Both the position numbers and the translations under genes were made by a program. DNA of 23,966 nucleotides from UBA4615 sp044359175 (GTDB taxonomy: Bacteria > Pseudomonadota > Gammaproteobacteria > Burkholderiales > Burkholderiaceae_E). Shown in pieces: positions 18,406 through 23,966 of this stretch (the first letter of the stretch is position 1; each line of letters opens with the position of its first letter). Under the pieces are notes generated by a model. That model saw only the letters and a list, made by a program, of their open reading frames with translations. It made no database searches and was not told the DNA's origin. The stretch is taken from positions 1 through 23,966 of the forward strand of contig JBIKMO010000038.1 of NCBI GenBank assembly GCA_044359175.1, written 5' to 3'.

Positions 18406-19473
18406 TCAGCCGACCCGGCGGGCGAAGGCCCAGGCCAGCTCAGCGAGCGGGCGCACGCGCCGGCCCTGCTCCATCGCCTGCGGGCTCGACGCGGTGCCGT
18501 CGATCGCCCGCTTGACGATGCCCTGCAGGATGGCGGCGAGCCTGAAGCAGTTGTACGCGAGATAGAAGTCCCAGTGCTCGATCGCCGGCCGGCCGGTGCG
18601 CTCGCAGTAGCGGCGGATGTACTCGGCCTCCGACGGAATGCCGAGTGCGGCCAGGTCCAGCCCCGCGATGCCGCGGAACTGCTGCGGCGGGATGTGCCAG
18701 CTCATGCAGTGGTAGGAGAAGTCGGCGAGCGGGTGCCCGAGCGTGGACAGTTCCCAGTCGAGCACGGCCAGCACCCGCGGTGCGTCGTGCGCGAAGATCA
18801 TGTTGTCGAGCCGGTAGTCGCCGTGCACGACCGTGGTTTCGTCGCCTTCGGGGATGTGAGCGGGAAGCCACTCGATCAGTCGGTTCATCTCCGGGACCGC
18901 CTCGGTCTCGGACAGCTGGTACTGCTTCGACCAGCGCGAGATCTGCCGCGCGAGGTAGTTGCCGGGCCGCCCGAAATCCTGCAGCCCGACCGCCGCGACG
19001 TCGACCCGGTGCAGCGCGGCGATCACTCGGTTCATCTCGTCGTAGATCGCGCCTCGCTCCGCTCGGGAGACTCCGGGCAGCGACTGTTCCCACAGCACGC
19101 GTCCGTCGACGCAGTCCATCACGTAGAACGCCCGACCGATCACCGCCTCGTCGTCGCACAGCCCGTGCACCCGGGCGACCGGGACCTCGCTGTCGGCGAG
19201 GGCCGCGAGCACCCGGTACTCGCGCTCGATCGCGTGCGCGGAGGGCAGCAGCTTCGCGACCGGGCCCGGTTTCGCGCGCATCACGTACGCCCGCCGCGGG
19301 CTCGTCAGCTTGAACGTCGGATTGGACTGGCCACCGCGGAACTGCTCGACCGTCAGCGGCCCGGCGAACCCTTCGACATGGGCTCGCATCCAGGCCTCGA
19401 GCGCACCGACGTCGAACCGGTGACGCTCGGCCACTTCGCCGGTGCCGGCATTCTGCTCCAGCGCGTCGTTCAT
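18406..19473 (-). CDS. APH-fold phosphotransferase (ACAD10/11 kinase-domain / LvaA type)
   Basis: Predicted 355-residue member of the aminoglycoside-phosphotransferase fold. An N-terminal segment FRGGQSNPTFKL (45-56) forms the nucleotide loop, and YVMRAKP supplies the ATP-binding Lys68. The catalytic loop HGDYRLDN is at 217-224 with Asp219 as base, and the metal site is Asp239 in VLDWELSTLGHPLADFSY. These features match the kinase half of mammalian ACAD10/11 and LvaA, which phosphorylate 4-hydroxyacyl-CoA; antibiotic resistance is unlikely given the neighbours. The ATG at 19473 is chosen over a longer in-frame start because GGGAGAG lies just upstream and the extension is compositionally poor and overlaps the next gene. 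Spacing is 46 bases from the 3-hydroxyacyl-CoA dehydrogenase and 34 to the acyl-CoA dehydrogenase. Confidence 0.93.
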   Translation of the reverse strand: MNDALEQNAGTGEVAERHRFDVGALEAWMRAHVEGFAGPLTVEQFRGGQSNPTFKLTSPRRAYVMRAKPGPVAKLLPSAHAIEREYRVLAALADSEVPVARVHGLCDDEAVIGRAFYVMDCVDGRVLWEQSLPGVSRAERGAIYDEMNRVIAALHRVDVAAVGLQDFGRPGNYLARQISRWSKQYQLSETEAVPEMNRLIEWLPAHIPEGDETTVVHGDYRLDNMIFAHDAPRVLAVLDWELSTLGHPLADFSYHCMSWHIPPQQFRGIAGLDLAALGIPSEAEYIRRYCERTGRPAIEHWDFYLAYNCFRLAAILQGIVKRAIDGTASSPQAMEQGRRVRPLAELAWAFARRVG

Positions 19474-19519
19474 CGTCTCTCCCAGTCGGCGGCGCGCGGT
19501 CGCGTCGGTGTGGCGCGGT

Positions 19520-21067
19520 TCAGTCGGCGTGCACGAGCGGCAGACCGAGCCTTGCGCGCCGGCGAAGCCAGAGGCTCGGGCGGTAGCGAGGGTCTGCGGT
19601 GCAGGCGTGCATGCCCTCGAGAACCTCGGCCACCGTCGCCGGTCCGAGCGCATCGCCCATGGCCAGCGGTCCCAGCGGGTAGCCCAGGCCCAGGCGAACC
19701 GCGAGGTCGATGTCGGACGGGCTTGCAATGCGCTGCTGTGCGATTTCGCAGGCGATCGCGACGACCATCGCCACGATCCGCTGAGCGACGAATCCGGCGG
19801 AGTCCCGGATCAGGCTCGTACGGGCGCCGTCGGCCTCGAACAGCCGCTGCGCCGCAGCCGCCAGCGCCGGGTCGGTCGCGGGCGTGGCCATCAGCACGCG
19901 CCGCCGGCAGCCGCGCGCGGCGAACGGGAACAGCGTGTCGAGCGCGATCGAGCGCTCGGCGGGCCACCCGGCCTCGCTGCACACCGTGCTCGCATCCAGA
20001 CCGAGCGGCGCGATCACCACCAGGCTGTCCGCGTGCGGACGGGCGCCGTCGTCGAGCACGCCGCCCAGCGCCTGGACGAGCGCGCGCACGTCGCCTTGCC
20101 GCGGTCCGGGCGCGGTCCAGACGCGTTCGAACGGCGCCGGTCCGGAGGCACTGGCGGGCAAGGCCTCGGGCGGGTCGACCTGGCGCCCGTCCTCGTGACG
20201 GTAAAAGCCCTCGCCCGACTTGCGTCCGAGCAGGCCGCCCGCGACTCGCTGCGCGGCGATCACCGAGGGGCGGAACCGTGGTTCGTCGTAGAACTGGCGG
20301 TAGATCGACTCCATCACCGGATGCGACACGTCCAGCCCGGTGAGGTCGAGCAACTCGAACGGACCGAGACGGAATCCCGAGCCGTCGAAGGTCACCTGCT
20401 CGCGCATCACGCGGTCGACCGTCGGCACGTCGGCCACGCCTTCGCCGACCAGCTTCAACGCCTCGGTACCGTAGCCACGGCCCGCGTGGTTGATCAGGAA
20501 CCCCGGCGTGTCCTGGGCGAGCACCGGCAGGTGCCCGGCGTGCCGGGCGAGGGCGGTCAGCGCCTCGAGCGCGGCCGGCGCGGTGCGCACGCCGGGGATC
20601 ACCTCGACCACCTTCATCAGCGGCACCGGATTGAAGAAGTGCAATCCGGCCACTCGGGACGGGCGCCGGCAGGCGGCGGCGATCGCGGTGACCGAAAGCG
20701 ACGAGGTGTTGGTCGCCAGCAGCGCGTCATCGCTGACGATGCGCTCGAACTCGACGAACAGCCGACGCTTGAGCGCGAGGTCCTCGGTCACCGCCTCGAT
20801 GACCACGTCGCAGTCCGAGAGCGCGTCCAGCGCATCGGCCGACATCAATCGCGCGAGTGCCGCATCGCTCGCCTCGGGCGCCAGCCGACCGCGATCGCGC
20901 AGGCGCCCGAGCGCCTCCCCGATCGATGCGCGCGCGGCCTGCGCCGCTCCGGGAGCCGCATCGTGGAGTCTGACCACGTGGCCGGCCTGCGCGAACAGCT
21001 GCGCGATGCCTCGGCCCATCGCCCCGGCGCCGACTACGCCGATCACGGCGTTTCCGATACTCTCCAT
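19520..21067 (-). CDS. 3-hydroxyacyl-CoA dehydrogenase, two C-terminal domains (PaaH-like)
   Basis: Predicted 515-residue NAD-dependent enzyme oxidising 3-hydroxyacyl-CoA to 3-ketoacyl-CoA. The N-terminal Rossmann domain has GVVGAGAMGRGIA (10-22). The catalytic set Ser122, His143 (LHFFNPVPLMKVVEV), Glu155 and Asn193 keeps the spacing of the human enzyme. The first 3HCDH C-terminal domain covers about 186-285 (QDTPGFLINHAGRGYGTEALKL, then LGRKSGEGFYRHEDG). After a middle region of weaker similarity, a second copy lies at about 415-505 (RDSAGFVAQRIVAMVVAIACEI). This double arrangement and length resemble PaaH of phenylacetate catabolism, but no other paa gene is present. It is first in the four-gene cluster. 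The ATG at 21067 is preferred to a TTG at 21094, although no ribosome-binding site precedes it. Confidence 0.93.
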   Translation of the reverse strand: MESIGNAVIGVVGAGAMGRGIAQLFAQAGHVVRLHDAAPGAAQAARASIGEALGRLRDRGRLAPEASDAALARLMSADALDALSDCDVVIEAVTEDLALKRRLFVEFERIVSDDALLATNTSSLSVTAIAAACRRPSRVAGLHFFNPVPLMKVVEVIPGVRTAPAALEALTALARHAGHLPVLAQDTPGFLINHAGRGYGTEALKLVGEGVADVPTVDRVMREQVTFDGSGFRLGPFELLDLTGLDVSHPVMESIYRQFYDEPRFRPSVIAAQRVAGGLLGRKSGEGFYRHEDGRQVDPPEALPASASGPAPFERVWTAPGPRQGDVRALVQALGGVLDDGARPHADSLVVIAPLGLDASTVCSEAGWPAERSIALDTLFPFAARGCRRRVLMATPATDPALAAAAQRLFEADGARTSLIRDSAGFVAQRIVAMVVAIACEIAQQRIASPSDIDLAVRLGLGYPLGPLAMGDALGPATVAEVLEGMHACTADPRYRPSLWLRRRARLGLPLVHAD

Positions 21068-21380
21068 TGCCGCGGATTCTACTCTGGGGCTCAATGCCGC
21101 CGGGGTCGCGCGTCCGGATCGCCGAAACGCGCGCGGAGGCCGGGCTCGCCGTGCCGACCCCGGCAGGCGGTCAGCGCCGGCGGCTGCGGCGCGGTACGAT
21201 CCGCAACGGTAACGTCACTGGATGCCGCGGCCCGGATCGCGGCAAGGCAGCCCCGATGAACACCCGGACTGGATTCGTACCCGCAGGCGGCGACTCGGCA
21301 GCGGGGCCCCGACCTCGCGAGGGCCGCTGCCACCCAGAGGCCGCGCGCCCTCCAGCCTGGACCCACGGAGTCGACCGGCG
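21068..21380. other. Divergent intergenic region with possible structured leader
   Basis: These 313 bases separate the 3-hydroxyacyl-CoA dehydrogenase from the hemerythrin gene. A TAGAAT hexamer lies at 21076-21081 on the minus strand, eight bases before the dehydrogenase ATG. On the plus side, GGCAGCGG (21297-21304) pairs with CCGCTGCC (21324-21331), and a perfect palindrome CCTCGCGAGG lies at 21313-21322 inside it, so the hemerythrin leader RNA could fold. ACGGAG at 21365-21370 is a usable ribosome-binding site. The open frames through this stretch do not resemble a known protein. I recognise no riboswitch class. Confidence 0.4.
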
Positions 21381-21920
21381 ATGACCACGGGCCACGACAC
21401 CGCCACGCACGCGTCGGCCCTGGTCTGGAGCGACGCGTTCGTGCTCGGCCACGGGCCGATCGACGACACGCACCGCGAGTTCGTCGACTGCGTTCGGGCG
21501 ATCCAGCTCGCTCCGGACGAGGGTCTGCTCGACGCTCTGCTCGCCTTCGAGGATCACGCCCGGCGGCACTTCGCCGAAGAGGACCGCTGGATGCAGGAGA
21601 CCGGGTTCCCGCCCCGGGACTGCCATATCGACGAACACGCGGCGGTGCTGCGATCGGTCGAGCAGGTGCGGGCGCTGGCGCAGCGCGGCGAGCGGTCCGA
21701 GATCCGCAGGCTGGCGGACGAACTCGCGCGATGGTTTCCAGGGCATGCCGACTGGCTCGACTCCGCCCTGGCGCACTGGTTGTGCAAGCGCGCCCTCGGC
21801 GGCAAGCCGGTGATCGTCCGCCGGGATGTGCGGGAGGTGATCGCCCAGGGCCGGGCGCTGTCCGACGATGGGGTCGGAGGCCACGCCGCCGGGTCGCCCG
21901 CGGCCGGCGGTGTGCGCTGA
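21381..21920 (+). CDS. Hemerythrin-domain protein (bacteriohemerythrin-like)
   Basis: Predicted 179-residue four-helix-bundle protein with a probable non-haem di-iron centre that binds oxygen. Candidate iron ligands are all in place: His31 (DDTHREF), His63 and Glu67 (HARRHFAEED), His82 and His86 (HIDEH), His122 and Asp127 (HADWLD, the HxxxxD motif). The opening VWSDAFVLGHGPIDDTHREF matches the family. The C-terminal 40 residues, ending Gly/Ala-rich, are longer than the usual about 135-150-residue protein. No signal peptide or receptor domain is present, so it is cytosolic. Roles known for the family include oxygen storage, oxygen sensing and iron or NO handling; which applies here cannot be read. 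It is divergent from the acyl-CoA cluster and convergent with yheS. Confidence 0.88.
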   Translation: MTTGHDTATHASALVWSDAFVLGHGPIDDTHREFVDCVRAIQLAPDEGLLDALLAFEDHARRHFAEEDRWMQETGFPPRDCHIDEHAAVLRSVEQVRALAQRGERSEIRRLADELARWFPGHADWLDSALAHWLCKRALGGKPVIVRRDVREVIAQGRALSDDGVGGHAAGSPAAGGVR

Positions 21921-21928
21921 GCGGAGTC

Positions 21929-21958
21929 TGCTCACCGTAGCGCGAGGCGCGCTGAGCA
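21929..21958. terminator. Weak inverted repeat between convergent hemerythrin and yheS genes
   Basis: TGCTCA (21929-21934) and TGAGCA (21953-21958) are complementary, with further GCGC complementarity between them. It lies in the 82-base gap between two convergent genes, where a bidirectional terminator would be expected. No T-run is present, so support is thin. Confidence 0.25.
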
Positions 21959-22002
21959 CGAGACGGCGGGAGCGGGCGTCGGGTTCCCGCGGGGTGGACG
22001 GA

Positions 22003-23934
<1,932 letters not shown>

Positions 23935-23966
23935 GGCAGCGTGCTTCGCTCCAGCAGCACGACGCG

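Noticed and set aside
18406..19473. Aminoglycoside resistance phosphotransferase
   Set aside because: The fold is shared, but the DWELSTLGHPLADFSY context and the acyl-CoA gene neighbours fit the ACAD10/11 and LvaA kinase group, not a resistance enzyme.
18343..20343. Plus-strand open frame of 666 codons opposite the kinase and 3-hydroxyacyl-CoA dehydrogenase
   Set aside because: It spans two well-supported minus-strand genes and the gap between them and has no recognisable domain.

Overview
The window is very GC-rich (third codon positions are almost all G or C) and carries the gene order tRNA-Leu, tig, clpP, clpX, lon, tRNA-Val, tRNA-Asp, ppiD. From known synteny this order suggests a betaproteobacterium, most likely Burkholderiales. 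The other families present (HpnC/HpnD, DUF1178, Nu-class GST, YheS) fit a Gram-negative chromosome. I see no phage, integron, insertion sequence, CRISPR array or plasmid signature; this is core and near-core chromosome. Taxonomy is inference, not measured.

Layout. (1) 1-2054, minus strand: an N-terminal gene fragment at the edge, then hpnD and hpnC, the squalene-making pair that feeds hopanoid synthesis, joined by a 4-nt start/stop overlap. (2) 2055-6352, plus strand: a divergently transcribed two-gene RND efflux operon (lipoprotein adaptor and inner-membrane pump), also joined by a 4-nt overlap. It has a good sigma70-type promoter whose start point falls in a 14-bp perfect palindrome, a likely repressor operator. 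(3) 6398-14798, plus strand: the proteostasis block. Trigger factor, ClpP, ClpX and Lon handle folding and degradation of cytosolic proteins, and PpiD handles periplasmic folding; three tRNA genes are interleaved. Lon has its own recognisable heat-shock (sigma32) promoter, and the tRNA-Val/tRNA-Asp pair has its own promoter and a textbook intrinsic terminator. (4) 14813-15883 minus and 15949-16401 plus: the tRNA 2-selenouridine synthase MnmH and a DUF1178 protein, divergent. (5) 16406-21067, minus strand: a tight four-gene cluster in transcription order 3-hydroxyacyl-CoA dehydrogenase, APH-fold kinase, ACAD10/11-type acyl-CoA dehydrogenase, Nu-class GST. (6) 21381-21920 plus: a hemerythrin-domain protein. 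(7) 22003-23934 minus: an ABC-F ATPase of the YheS type.

The most interesting system is region 5. The kinase and acyl-CoA dehydrogenase are separate genes matching the two halves of mammalian ACAD10/ACAD11 and the LvaA/LvaC pair of Pseudomonas levulinate catabolism, where a 4-hydroxyacyl-CoA is phosphorylated and then dephosphorylated to an ordinary beta-oxidation intermediate. With a 3-hydroxyacyl-CoA dehydrogenase to continue the pathway and a peroxide/thiol-active GST at the end, the cluster could be a route for 4-hydroxy or otherwise oxidised fatty acids. Substrate and pathway are inference from family membership and gene order.
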